A stretch of DNA of 64,000 nt from UBA2421 sp002343075 (GTDB lineage: Bacteria; Planctomycetota; Phycisphaerae; Tepidisphaerales; Tepidisphaeraceae), in the NCBI GenBank assembly GCA_937982565.1, contig CALJLN010000051.1:35564-99563 (forward strand). The letters are read 5' to 3'. Position numbers and translations under genes: made by a program. Shown here one piece after another: positions 42,633 through 52,019 of this stretch; the first letter of the stretch is position 1, and each line of letters begins with the position of its first letter. The notes under the pieces are model-generated. The model did not search any database. It was not told the origin of the DNA and was given only the letters and a program-made list of their open reading frames with translations.

Positions 42633-45600
42633 TCACGTGCGCCGCCGGCGGGAAACGTGAGCCGCGACGATGGTAAGCGCGGCCGCCGCTACCGGCTCAG
42701 GAACCGAGCGCGCCGGCATGTCGGCCAGCGTTAAGCCGAAGTTGGCAGCCAGCGCGGTGAAGTCGTCCAAGTTAGTCACGCCGTCGTAGTTGAAGTCGCC
42801 ACTCGCCCAAGTAGACGATGCTCCAAACGCCGCGGCGAGTCGGGTGAAGTCGTTGAGGTTGACCCCGCCGGACATGTCGGCGTCGCCGGGGAGTGTGAAG
42901 CGAATGAGCACGCTGGTTTCATCAACCGGCTGGCCGGCGAAGGTGGCGGGAAAGCTGCTGAATAATGCCGAGGCTTCGGCGAAACCGAGGGCACGGTTGG
43001 GCGTCGCCGCAGCGATCGAACTGTTGATGCCAGCGCCGTTCCAGCTTCCGCCGGCAAAACCCGTTTGACTCAGGACGGCGATCTGCGTCAGGGGAGATGT
43101 GCCGATGTAGTCGATGATCAGGGCGTTGTCGGCGAGATCGAGGCGTCCGCCGGTGATTGAAAGTGCATTAAGCCGACTGGTGCTGGCATCCGTGCCGCCG
43201 GGGATGATGTTCATACTGCCGCCGACCGTAAGCGATTGTTCACGAATCCGTGCCGCGGTCAGTGTTGCGCCGGACTCGACCGTTGTGGTACCCGGCGAAT
43301 CGATCGCGCCAACGGACGACGTGCTGCCGGGTTGGAACACCTTTGTCCCGCCGCCGGTGAAGCTGCCAGCGCCGGTTACACTGTTGAAGAAATTGGCCGA
43401 CGCACCCGTTACGACCTGAATCTCGCCAAGATTGATCAGACCGCCGCCGGACGTGAAACTTCCGCCGGCGAAGACCAACTGTCCGCTGGGCTGGATCGTT
43501 GTCGCATTCGTGACGTTGATGCTGCGATCGTCCAAAGTAATTGAACTGCCCAGCAGCCCGCCGGCGCCGACGGTGAGGTTGGCGCTGGTAAGATTGAGGG
43601 TCCCGCCGTCGAATTGGAGCGGCGAACCGACGGCGAGTGTGGGGATGGTGAGAATCCCGCCGTCAAGCACAAGCGGCGCGGTGAGCGTTGGTGTCCCGCC
43701 GATGGACAGATGCCGGCCGGCGGCGAGGGTGTGAGTGAGTCCGAAAAGCCTGTCGAGAAATGGGTCGGTCAGGTTTGGGTTTCCAGTGATGCGGAGCAGG
43801 CCCGCGTCGAACTGGAAGGCAGCAGTGCTGTCGAGGGTGAGATTGCTCGATCGCAGGGTCCCACCGTTGAGAATGATGGTGCCGTTGTCGCCGACGATGA
43901 CGCTTTGAATGACGTCAACAGTCGCGCCGTTCTCGATGGTTAGCGTTCCAACTGAGCCGGTGGTGTTGAATGCGTTATCGCCCACCGAGAGTGTGGTTGC
44001 AATGCGCCACTGGGTCCCTGCTCCGCTGAAGGTAGCAGCCCCGGTACCGCCGATGACAGGACCGACCTGGCCGCGGTGGCTGTCGACGATTCCGCCGGAA
44101 TTCACGACCAGTGTACCGAAGTTTCCGGCGCTACCGGTCACCTCAAGATCGTCGGTAACCCAGGTCGAATCCTGCCCCTGAACCAGGACGCTGGAAGATA
44201 CTCCGATTGTCGAGTCCAGGCTCTGCACACGTCCGCCGTTGGTGATCTGCATGTGTCCGGTTCCGTTGCGTCCCACCGACAGTGAGCCACTGAAGATGTT
44301 CCAGATCGACCCGACGCCATCGACGCTGACGGTTCCGCTGCCACTGCTGTTCGAACCAATGGTTGCACCTCCGCTCGTGCTGACGCTTGCGGCGTCGGTG
44401 ATGTTCAACGCGCCGTTGCCGCGGTTGCCGACGATCAACGAGTTGGTGGTCCATCGGGAGGCGAACCCGCGTACGTCGACCCGGCCGACGGCGTTGAGTT
44501 GATTGGCGATCGTTGCGCTACCGTTGCCGGAAAACCACGCGCCGCCGGAGGAGATGTCCACAAAGCCATTGCCGGTGTCGGAAACGATGTTGCTGGTGCT
44601 GGTGCTGCTGCTGATGCTTGCCCCGCCGGAAACATGCATGATGCCGATGCCGTCCTTGCCGACGACAAGTTGTTCAACCCTGGCGCGGGAACTGTTTCCG
44701 GAGAGGAATAGGCGTCCAATGCTTCCGGCATTGCTGCCGACCGTGACATTCTGGCCGACGGCGTTGAGGCTCCCGCCGCCGGTGACATTGACGGTGCCTG
44801 CACCGGAGCTGCCGATGACCATGGAGCCTGTCTGAATCCACCGTGCTGTAGCACCGTCGAGGGTGATGTTGCCCGCCGAGCCTGTGAGGTTGCCGATAAC
44901 CGCCGCCCCGTTGTTAAGGAACGTGCCGCCTGTATCAACCGTCATCGTTCCTGCGCCCGCGTTGCCGACGAGTAGGGACCCGGTGGTGAGTTGCGAGAAG
45001 GGGCCAGTAATGACGGCGGTGCCGTGGCCGCCAGCCCCGCTGCCGAGGTCGAACAAGCTGGTGGTCACCGTCCCGCCGCCTAAGGGGAGATTGAAGAACC
45101 CTGTTGCGGACGGGGTGCCGACGAATAGTCGCGGCGAACCAACGATCGAGCCTCCATTGGTTACCGTAAGCGACCCGACGCCGCCCGGCACTGCACCGAT
45201 GAGCATCTGCGCTGGCAGTACGCTGTTGAAGTTGAATACCCCGCCGGTGATGGTCAACCGCGCATTGCGCGCGGTGAGGATGGTTCCCGCACCGCCGACG
45301 CTTCCGACTTCGTTTCCAGTAATGGCGGTTGTGGTGAAGGTGCGGTTGGTAAGGTCGAAAGTGACAAAGTCGTTCTTGACCCGCACCGCCTGCGTCTGCG
45401 CGTTGGCGTTGAAAGTGATCGTGTAGGTGGCCAGGCCCGGCGGGAAGAAGACAGAGGAATTGCTGAAGTTCGCAACGTCATTGACGCCAGGCAACAGACC
45501 GTTTTGCCAGTTGGTACTCGTACTAAAGTTTCCACCGGCGGTGTTGCTCCACGAACGGTCGGCGGCGAGCGTGGGTTCGGATAACAAAGTGAGAGTCGGC

Positions 45601-45677
45601 AGCGACAGAAGGCCGTTCATCGCAATCCAGAGTCTCCCAAAATGCTTTCGTTGCCTTGATTTGTCCGTACTTCGCAT
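42633..45677 (-). CDS. Giant PEP-CTERM/dockerin beta-strand-repeat surface protein B
   Basis: A 1014-residue paralog of protein A with the same order: signal peptide (LLSLPTLTLLSEPTLAA), the N-terminal DRSWSNTAGGNFSTSTNW block, a long beta-repeat region (GSLTVTNGGSIVG, GTLVVNSGGIVD), the shared C-terminal module (NALIIDYIGTSPLTQI, GSWNGAGINSS), EF-hand-like loops (DADMSGGVNLNDF; NYDGVTNLDDF) and a PEP-CTERM tail (SVPEPVAAAALTIVAAHVSRRRRT). Its stop lies 84 bases upstream of the start of protein A, so the two may be one transcript. Surface or extracellular location is inferred. Confidence 0.85.
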   Translation of the reverse strand: MRSTDKSRQRKHFGRLWIAMNGLLSLPTLTLLSEPTLAADRSWSNTAGGNFSTSTNWQNGLLPGVNDVANFSNSSVFFPPGLATYTITFNANAQTQAVRVKNDFVTFDLTNRTFTTTAITGNEVGSVGGAGTILTARNARLTITGGVFNFNSVLPAQMLIGAVPGGVGSLTVTNGGSIVGSPRLFVGTPSATGFFNLPLGGGTVTTSLFDLGSGAGGHGTAVITGPFSQLTTGSLLVGNAGAGTMTVDTGGTFLNNGAAVIGNLTGSAGNITLDGATARWIQTGSMVIGSSGAGTVNVTGGGSLNAVGQNVTVGSNAGSIGRLFLSGNSSRARVEQLVVGKDGIGIMHVSGGASISSSTSTSNIVSDTGNGFVDISSGGAWFSGNGSATIANQLNAVGRVDVRGFASRWTTNSLIVGNRGNGALNITDAASVSTSGGATIGSNSSGSGTVSVDGVGSIWNIFSGSLSVGRNGTGHMQITNGGRVQSLDSTIGVSSSVLVQGQDSTWVTDDLEVTGSAGNFGTLVVNSGGIVDSHRGQVGPVIGGTGAATFSGAGTQWRIATTLSVGDNAFNTTGSVGTLTIENGATVDVIQSVIVGDNGTIILNGGTLRSSNLTLDSTAAFQFDAGLLRITGNPNLTDPFLDRLFGLTHTLAAGRHLSIGGTPTLTAPLVLDGGILTIPTLAVGSPLQFDGGTLNLTSANLTVGAGGLLGSSITLDDRSINVTNATTIQPSGQLVFAGGSFTSGGGLINLGEIQVVTGASANFFNSVTGAGSFTGGGTKVFQPGSTSSVGAIDSPGTTTVESGATLTAARIREQSLTVGGSMNIIPGGTDASTSRLNALSITGGRLDLADNALIIDYIGTSPLTQIAVLSQTGFAGGSWNGAGINSSIAAATPNRALGFAEASALFSSFPATFAGQPVDETSVLIRFTLPGDADMSGGVNLNDFTRLAAAFGASSTWASGDFNYDGVTNLDDFTALAANFGLTLADMPARSVPEPVAAAALTIVAAHVSRRRRT
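45385..45557 (-). repeat. 173-bp near-identical segment, copy in protein B
   Basis: Counterpart of 42263-42435. Confidence 0.9.
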
Positions 45678-45896
45678 AGCACACCTTCGGCGCTGGAGGT
45701 TGTGGCCCCGAAGAGCATTAGGCGAGGGTTGGCGACTTGCTAACCGGACACCGGCGAGATTGTGGGACTGTTGTAAGCCCTGGAATTACAGCAACTTGCG
45801 GACGTCGGCGCGAGAAAGCCGAATCGCCGGCGCGCTATGCAGCCGGAAGGCGGCGGGGATCTGGGCGCTTGGGGGAGGCTTCCAGAGCGTCGAGCG

Positions 45897-48866
45897 TCAT
45901 CGCCGCCGGCGCGCCGGTAGCATAGAGGCTGCGACGGCGAGCAGCCCGAGAATCGCCCCCGCCGGCTCGGGCACCGCCGCCCGCGGCGCGTCGGCGGGGA
46001 GGGTTTGACCGAAATTGGCAGCCAATGCGGTGAAATCGTCGAGGTTGGTCACGCCGTCGTAGTTAAAGTCGCCGCGCGACCATCGGCTGCCCGGCTGGCC
46101 GAAACCGGCGGCCAACGCGGTAAAGTCGTCGAGGTTCACCCCACCGGATAGGTCGGCATCGCCCAACAACGTGTACCGCGCGAGGACGGCGGTACTGTCG
46201 ATCGACTGGCCGAAGAACACCGCCGGCGAACCGATTTCGCTGGCCTCGGCCAGCGCCAGCGCGGCAACCGGATTGCTTGCAGCCGTTGTGGAGTTGATGC
46301 CGTCGCCATTCCAAGCGCCGCCGTTGCGGCCTGCGATGATATACCCGCGAATGGTGGCAAAGGGAGAGCCGCCGGTGTAGTCGATGATCAAGCCGTTGTT
46401 CGACAAGTCAAACCGCCCACCGGAATCGATATCAAGCTTGTTGACCCGGCTTGCCCCGGCGTTGGTGCCGTTGGGGAGAATGGATGTCGCGCCCTCGATG
46501 AACAGTGCCTCATCGCGGATGTGTTCTGCAGAGAGGCTGCCGAACGGGCCGACGCGGGTTGCGCCGCTCTTGTTGATGCGGCCGAAGCTGGCCGGGCCTT
46601 CAAAAATCGTCGTCCCGCTGCCGGTAAACTGGCTCAGGCCGGTGACGTTTCCGAGAAAGCTGGCGATCGAGCCGGGGCTGACTCGAAACTCCGACGTCGG
46701 CACGGCGTTGGTTACATTGCCGTAAAAGGTGGCGTTTCCCGCGCCGGTAATGATCGTCTTGGCGTTTGCGATGTTGGTCAGATCGCCAAAGACGTCACTG
46801 ATACCGGCGGAGAATGTCATCGTGCCGAAGTTGCTGATGACACTGGCGCGGAGCAACCCGCGGCCGTTGACTCTACCGGCGAGTTGGTTGGTGAACGTAC
46901 CGCCAAACTCCACTTCGCCGCCGAGGAGGTTGATCTGCCCGCCGTTGAAGGATGTCGCGGTGCCGGTGAAGGCGATTCGCTCGCCGAGGCCGGCGCGCAC
47001 TTCGCCGGCGGCGCTGTTGGAAAGCGTTCCCGCGACTGCGCCCGATCCGAGGACTTTGCCCTGGTTGGCAACAAGACCCGCGACGACCGAAGACGGATTC
47101 TGGAGCAGCAACTGCCCGCCGGGCTGCACACCGATGGTTGCGGCGGAAAGTCGCCCGCCTTGCATGGCGGCGATTCCGCTGATGTTGATGGTCGTGCCGA
47201 GCAGATTCTGCCCGGGGTTCAGTTGCAATTGATCGCCGAGCGGCCCGCCGGCGGCAATACTCAACGTGCCGCTCGTGAGCTGCAGCGTACCGGAGGCGAA
47301 GTCCAGGATGCCTGTCGCAGCCTTGGTGAGGTTGCCAGCGCGGAGCGTTCCGCCGTCGATTTCGACGGTGCCGAGAGCGTTGATCGAGAATGTTGACAAA
47401 CTCCCGGCACTCACCGTTGCGCCGGGTCCGACGCGCAGGTAGCCGTTAGAACTTATGCTCCCTACGCCGATGCTGGAACTGGCGACCCACCCGCTTCCGG
47501 TTCCGCTGACGTTGACCGTGCCTGCGGCGCCGGAGCCCACGCCAATGGATCCCGTGCCGCTCGTGAGAACCGCGCCGCCGGTGATATCCACGAGGCCTGT
47601 GCTTCCAGCAAATGCACCAACTCGAAACAGGCTGGTTCCCGCGTTGAGCGCGCTTCCCGCACCGTTCATCTGCAGCACGCCGATGGAGTTGATTGCTTCC
47701 CCGATCGTCACCGTCGTGGCGTTGACGACTCCGCCAGAGAGTATCTCCAGCGTTCCCCTGCTGTTGCCTCCGATGTTGACCACGCCGCTGTTGATGATCG
47801 CGCCGGCGTGCTGCACTCGAACGTATCCGTTCGAGCTTGCCGTGCCGACGGCCAGCGACCCGGTGGTGAGCTGGGCATTGCTTCCAGTGACGATGAGCGT
47901 TCCATTTCCGCCCACCGAGGATCCGGATGTGCCCACGCGCATGACGCCGGTGTTGTTGTACCGCGCCGCCGAGACACCCCCGCCGATAAATACGGTTCCG
48001 TTGCCCGCGACATCGTTAAGGCTTCCGCCCACAAAAGTATTTGAGCTGTTGTAGGTGCCGGCCGTGAGTTGCAACACACCTGTGTTGTTGAACTGGGCCA
48101 CGCGAGTGGTCGTCACCGTCGTGATGCCTGCCGCGCCCGTCTGTACGAATGTACCGTTTCCGCCGGGCTGATCGCCGATATTCATGGTTGGCGCTGAAAA
48201 AGAAGCGCCACTGAACAGCAGGGTTCCGTCAGCAAAATCGCCGATGGCCGCGGTGCCAGTGAGGCTGACATCGGCGATCCCGCCCGTCACATTCACAACC
48301 CCAGAAGCAGAACTGCTCCCGCCGACGACCAGGCTGGTGCCGGTGTATCGCCCACTCACATTGAGCGTGCCGTTGGCTAGCAGGCCAACAAACAACGAGG
48401 CGCCCATCGACAGCGTTGCGGTCGATTGCACAGTCAGCATTCCACTGCTGCCGGCAGCGCCGCCGATTATCGACGATAGACCGGTTGCAGTGGAAATGGT
48501 TCCGTTGCCGATCGTGAGCGACCCGGCGTCGGTTCCGCCTTCGCCGATGACCATTGGGCTGGAGCCGGTGAGCGCGTAGGTCGAGCCACCCAGCGAGAAC
48601 AGCACGTTGTCACGCACCGACAGACGGTCGTTGGTGACGTTGCCGGCGAAGTTGACGCCGTACAGCGCGTTGGAAGCCGTGGCATTGAATATCGCACGGT
48701 CTGCAGCGCCAGCAACGAGCGACCCGGCCCAGTTGGCCGCGGTGGTAAACGTACCGCCGCTCGCGTTCGTCCAGGTTCGATCGGCACCGTAAGCGAAGGT
48801 GCCCGAGAGCATCAGAACTGCAGAAAAAGTCGCGCGACGGGCGCGCAGCGGGGATGAGCTTGTCAT
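45897..48866 (-). CDS. Giant PEP-CTERM/dockerin beta-strand-repeat surface protein C
   Basis: A 989-residue protein with the same plan as A and B but no near-identical stretch. Signal peptide (FSAVLMLSGTFAYGA), beta repeats (LVVGGSSSASGVVNVTGG, GTLEILSGGVVN), the shared C-terminal module (NGLIIDYTGGSPFATI, GAWNGDGINSTTAAS), EF-hand-like loops (DADLSGGVNLDDF; NYDGVTNLDDF) and a PEP-CTERM tail (VPEPAGAILGLLAVAASMLPARRRR). GAGG lies about 10 bases before the ATG at 48866. It is followed by a 220-bp gap and protein B on the same strand. Confidence 0.85.
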   Translation of the reverse strand: MTSSSPLRARRATFSAVLMLSGTFAYGADRTWTNASGGTFTTAANWAGSLVAGAADRAIFNATASNALYGVNFAGNVTNDRLSVRDNVLFSLGGSTYALTGSSPMVIGEGGTDAGSLTIGNGTISTATGLSSIIGGAAGSSGMLTVQSTATLSMGASLFVGLLANGTLNVSGRYTGTSLVVGGSSSASGVVNVTGGIADVSLTGTAAIGDFADGTLLFSGASFSAPTMNIGDQPGGNGTFVQTGAAGITTVTTTRVAQFNNTGVLQLTAGTYNSSNTFVGGSLNDVAGNGTVFIGGGVSAARYNNTGVMRVGTSGSSVGGNGTLIVTGSNAQLTTGSLAVGTASSNGYVRVQHAGAIINSGVVNIGGNSRGTLEILSGGVVNATTVTIGEAINSIGVLQMNGAGSALNAGTSLFRVGAFAGSTGLVDITGGAVLTSGTGSIGVGSGAAGTVNVSGTGSGWVASSSIGVGSISSNGYLRVGPGATVSAGSLSTFSINALGTVEIDGGTLRAGNLTKAATGILDFASGTLQLTSGTLSIAAGGPLGDQLQLNPGQNLLGTTINISGIAAMQGGRLSAATIGVQPGGQLLLQNPSSVVAGLVANQGKVLGSGAVAGTLSNSAAGEVRAGLGERIAFTGTATSFNGGQINLLGGEVEFGGTFTNQLAGRVNGRGLLRASVISNFGTMTFSAGISDVFGDLTNIANAKTIITGAGNATFYGNVTNAVPTSEFRVSPGSIASFLGNVTGLSQFTGSGTTIFEGPASFGRINKSGATRVGPFGSLSAEHIRDEALFIEGATSILPNGTNAGASRVNKLDIDSGGRFDLSNNGLIIDYTGGSPFATIRGYIIAGRNGGAWNGDGINSTTAASNPVAALALAEASEIGSPAVFFGQSIDSTAVLARYTLLGDADLSGGVNLDDFTALAAGFGQPGSRWSRGDFNYDGVTNLDDFTALAANFGQTLPADAPRAAVPEPAGAILGLLAVAASMLPARRRR

Positions 48867-49192
48867 TTGGAGAAGACCTCAAATAAACGGCGACACGGGA
48901 CCCTGAAGCCTCGCAATTATGGATAAACTGGACAGAAAAGGTCAAGGAAAATGCGCGCGATTCCGGCGGAAATTGCCAAAACTTCATGGTTTGAGGCTCG
49001 TCCCGGCAAGTCGAACACCCCCGCGGTGGTGCGTCCGGCGCCAGGATCCCACGAAGCCCGTTACCTCGCGGCGATTTCCGGGGCGGAGGTTAGTGCTGGA
49101 CGGGGGATAGGTCGCTCCTGTCGATAGCCCCCCCACGCCGGGGGCTTCAGGCAGTCTGATGGCGCGGCGGTGCGGTGAGGTGGCGGATCGGC
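48867..49192. other. Intergenic region between divergent genes, with a hairpin
   Basis: No gene seen. A 7-bp perfect G/C stem with a 7-base loop lies at 49126-49146, about 50 bases before the sigma factor start; it has no T-run and could affect translation or transcription of the sigma-factor mRNA. Confidence 0.4.
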
Positions 49193-49756
49193 ATGAAACC
49201 ACGCGATGGGTTATCTTCACCCCTGATGTGGCCGATTTCGGAACAGATTTATGACGAGCTGCGCCGGTTGGCGGGCAGCTATCTGCAGTCTGAGCGCGGC
49301 GATCATACGCTGCAGGCGACCGCACTGGTGCACGAAGCGGTTTTGAAGCTCAGTGCGCGGCTGAGCGCGAGCGAACTGCCGCGCGCCGATCTCATCGCTG
49401 CTGCGGCGCAGGCCATGCGCCGGGTGCTGGTGGACCACGCGCGCACGCGCAATCGCCTGAAGCGCGGCGGGGGAGACGCGGTGGCGCGGTCAGACATGGC
49501 GCTGTTAGGCCTTGTCTATACAGAAGATACAGACGCCCAGATCGATCTGGAGGATCTGCACGCCGCCCTGGAAGAACTGGATGCAATCGCGCCGGACGCT
49601 GCCAAGATGGTTGATCTACGATTTTTCGCGGGAATCTCCGTCGACTCCGCCGCCGAGGCTATGGCGATCTCGCCTCGTTCGGCGGCGCGGCTCTGGGCAT
49701 TTGCCCGGGCGTGGCTGTTTGACCGACTCACCAAAGAAGGGCATGGCAGGGACTGA
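49193..49756 (+). CDS. ECF-like RNA polymerase sigma factor
   Basis: A 187-residue sigma factor of the ECF-like group common in planctomycetes. Region 2 is recognisable (IYDELRRLAGSYLQSE, LVHEAVLKL, AAAAQAMRRVLVDHARTR) and region 4 lies in the C-terminal third (LDAIAPDAAKMVDLRFFAGISVDSAAEAMAISPRSAARLW). The start is uncertain: 49193 has a weak GGCGGA upstream, 49226 (MWPISEQ) also fits. No anti-sigma gene is nearby; the Ser/Thr kinase gene 28 bp downstream is the probable partner, as is usual for this group. Confidence 0.87.
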   Translation: MKPRDGLSSPLMWPISEQIYDELRRLAGSYLQSERGDHTLQATALVHEAVLKLSARLSASELPRADLIAAAAQAMRRVLVDHARTRNRLKRGGGDAVARSDMALLGLVYTEDTDAQIDLEDLHAALEELDAIAPDAAKMVDLRFFAGISVDSAAEAMAISPRSAARLWAFARAWLFDRLTKEGHGRD

Positions 49757-49784
49757 GCGCATCCGTCGCTGACTGGTACAGCCA

Positions 49785-51935
49785 ATGGAACAAGATTCTG
49801 TTCGCAAACACTTTGAAGACCTCGTCGAACTGCCGCAGGCCGATCGCCGCATCGCACTCGACGCGCTAACCGAATCCGCCCCCGCGGTTGCCCGGCGGGT
49901 GCGCGAATTGCTCGACGCGCATGACCGGGCGGGCGCTTTCCTGCAATCGCCCATCGCATCGCTCGAACCCCTGTTGCGCGACACAACCCGGCCGGAGCAC
50001 GCCGGCGAACCGGTGGGGCGATACCGGTTGATTTCCCGGCTCGGCGAAGGCTCGTTTTCGGTCGTCTGGCTGGCCCGGCAGACGGAACCGTTTGAGCGCG
50101 ATGTGGCACTGAAGCTGCTGAAGCCCGGGCTGGACGTACACACCATCGCCAAGCGCTTCGACGCCGAGCGCGATGCCCTGGCCCGGCTGGAGCATCCGAA
50201 TATCTGTCGCATCTACGACGCCGGCATTCACGCTTCGGGCCGGCCCTACTTCGTAATGGAGCACGTTCCGGGCCAGCCCATCACGGCCTACGCGCTCGGC
50301 CGCCGGCTCGACCATCGCACGGTGGCGCAACTTGTGGCCGACACGCTGCGGGCGGTTGAGCATGCCCACCGGCATGCGATTGTGCATCGCGACTTGAAAC
50401 CAGCGAACGTACTGGTGAGCGAAGTTGATGCGGCGCATGTGGTCAAGGTGATCGATTTTGGCATCGCCCGGATGATTGCGCCCGATCGCGATGCCCCGCA
50501 GACGCTTTCGCTGATTCCCACCGGATCGCCGGCCTACATGAGCCCGGAGCAGTTTCAGCCCGGGGGCGTGGTGACGGCGCAGAGCGACGTGTTCGCCGTC
50601 GGAAGAATTCTGCTGGAACTGCTGGCTGGGCGGCGCGTGTCGCATCATGAGCCAGCCAGCCAGGTCGAGCGGTTACTTGCCGGCCGGGGGGTCGATCGCG
50701 ACTTGCGCAACATCGTCCGACAGGCGACCGAGCAGCAGCCAGAAGACCGATTCAACTCCGCGGCGGAGTTTTCGCAGGCATTGGATCGATATCTCAAAGG
50801 CGAACCGGTCGCGGTGCGCCGGCGACGACCCACCGGAAGACCGAGTGCCGCAAAAATTGCCGGCGTGGCGATTGCCACTTTCATTCTGGCTGCACTGGCA
50901 ATCTTTCTGCTGTTTCGGGGTAGCCGCGAGAGTGATCGACCTGGGAACCTGGAACGCCTCGCGGGCTCGGCGGTCGTCACGCCCGCCGACGCGGTGTTTC
51001 CCGCGCCCCGGCCGATGCAATTGCTCTGGAAGCGCCCGCCGCTTGCTTCGGGTGGCTGGAATTCGCTGGTGTCCGCTGGTTCCTCGCACGTGCTCTACGG
51101 CGTTTCATATGAACGCTATCTTGAAGTCATTGACGCCGACACCGGCACCACCACGCAGCGGCTGCGCCCCGACGACCGGCTGGCGATTCGGTGTGCGCTC
51201 AGCGCCGCGGGCAACCGACTGGCCGTGGCAACCATGGAGCCAGGTGGTGCGGGCCAGCGAATCATCATTCTCGACGCGCAAACTCTTGGCGAAACGGGCC
51301 GTTTTGACATTCCCGGCGCGATCTACGCCTTCGATTTCGTTGACGCCGCCGGCGACGTGGTGGCGATTAGTCTCAAGCTCGAGTCGGAATCGAACGTTTC
51401 GTTCTTTGAGTCGAAAACAGGCCGATTAATCGCCCGCGGGCCGGTCTGGCGCGGTGAATTCGCCCCGACCTACCTGCTGGCGACCGGGGACGACCAGACA
51501 GTGGTTTGCAACGACAAATCAGCCACGGTCATTCGCATCAACGCCGACGACGGCAAGACCGTCACGGCTTATCGCGAGGCGGCGGCGAACCTCATTTCGG
51601 TGGCCATCGATCGCACGCAAGGCAAGCTACTCATCTGCGGCGGCTACGAAACGGCGCTGTTCGATCTTTCGAGCGAGAAAATTCTAGGGCGTTTTCAGAC
51701 AACGGACGTAGTAACATCAGCCAGCCTGACCGCGGGGGGCACGGTGGTTGTCGTCGGAACCAATCGACATCAACTCGTTGGGTTCGATGCCGCCACCGCG
51801 CGGCCCGCCTGGGTGCTGGATACGCCACTCGACCCCAGCTTCCTATCCAACCCAGTTTTCCGAGTGGAGAATGGCGTGGTCCTCATGATCAGCATGGACG
51901 GCTCGATCCACGCCGGGCAGCTTCCCACTAACTGA
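49785..51935 (+). CDS. Membrane-bound Ser/Thr protein kinase with C-terminal beta-propeller
   Basis: A 716-residue protein. The kinase domain (about 80-340) has the Gly loop GEGSFSVVW (87-95), the catalytic Lys in VALKLL (110), HRDLKPANV (201-209), IDFGIA and the SPAYMSPEQ activation segment. One membrane helix lies at about 358-378, then a PQQ/WD-like propeller outside the membrane (about 400-716, e.g. LEVIDADTGTTTQRL). All core residues are kept, so it should be active. With the sigma factor 28 bp upstream it forms a sensing unit: signal at the propeller, phosphorylation inside, change in transcription. Target and signal are inferred, not visible. Confidence 0.9.
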   Translation: MEQDSVRKHFEDLVELPQADRRIALDALTESAPAVARRVRELLDAHDRAGAFLQSPIASLEPLLRDTTRPEHAGEPVGRYRLISRLGEGSFSVVWLARQTEPFERDVALKLLKPGLDVHTIAKRFDAERDALARLEHPNICRIYDAGIHASGRPYFVMEHVPGQPITAYALGRRLDHRTVAQLVADTLRAVEHAHRHAIVHRDLKPANVLVSEVDAAHVVKVIDFGIARMIAPDRDAPQTLSLIPTGSPAYMSPEQFQPGGVVTAQSDVFAVGRILLELLAGRRVSHHEPASQVERLLAGRGVDRDLRNIVRQATEQQPEDRFNSAAEFSQALDRYLKGEPVAVRRRRPTGRPSAAKIAGVAIATFILAALAIFLLFRGSRESDRPGNLERLAGSAVVTPADAVFPAPRPMQLLWKRPPLASGGWNSLVSAGSSHVLYGVSYERYLEVIDADTGTTTQRLRPDDRLAIRCALSAAGNRLAVATMEPGGAGQRIIILDAQTLGETGRFDIPGAIYAFDFVDAAGDVVAISLKLESESNVSFFESKTGRLIARGPVWRGEFAPTYLLATGDDQTVVCNDKSATVIRINADDGKTVTAYREAAANLISVAIDRTQGKLLICGGYETALFDLSSEKILGRFQTTDVVTSASLTAGGTVVVVGTNRHQLVGFDAATARPAWVLDTPLDPSFLSNPVFRVENGVVLMISMDGSIHAGQLPTN

Positions 51936-52019
51936 CCTTCGATCTCGATTTCGAGCGAGCGCTGTTGGCAGGGTCGCCGGACATCTGTCGCTGAATCGGG
52001 GGAAGGGGGAGTTGTGTCG

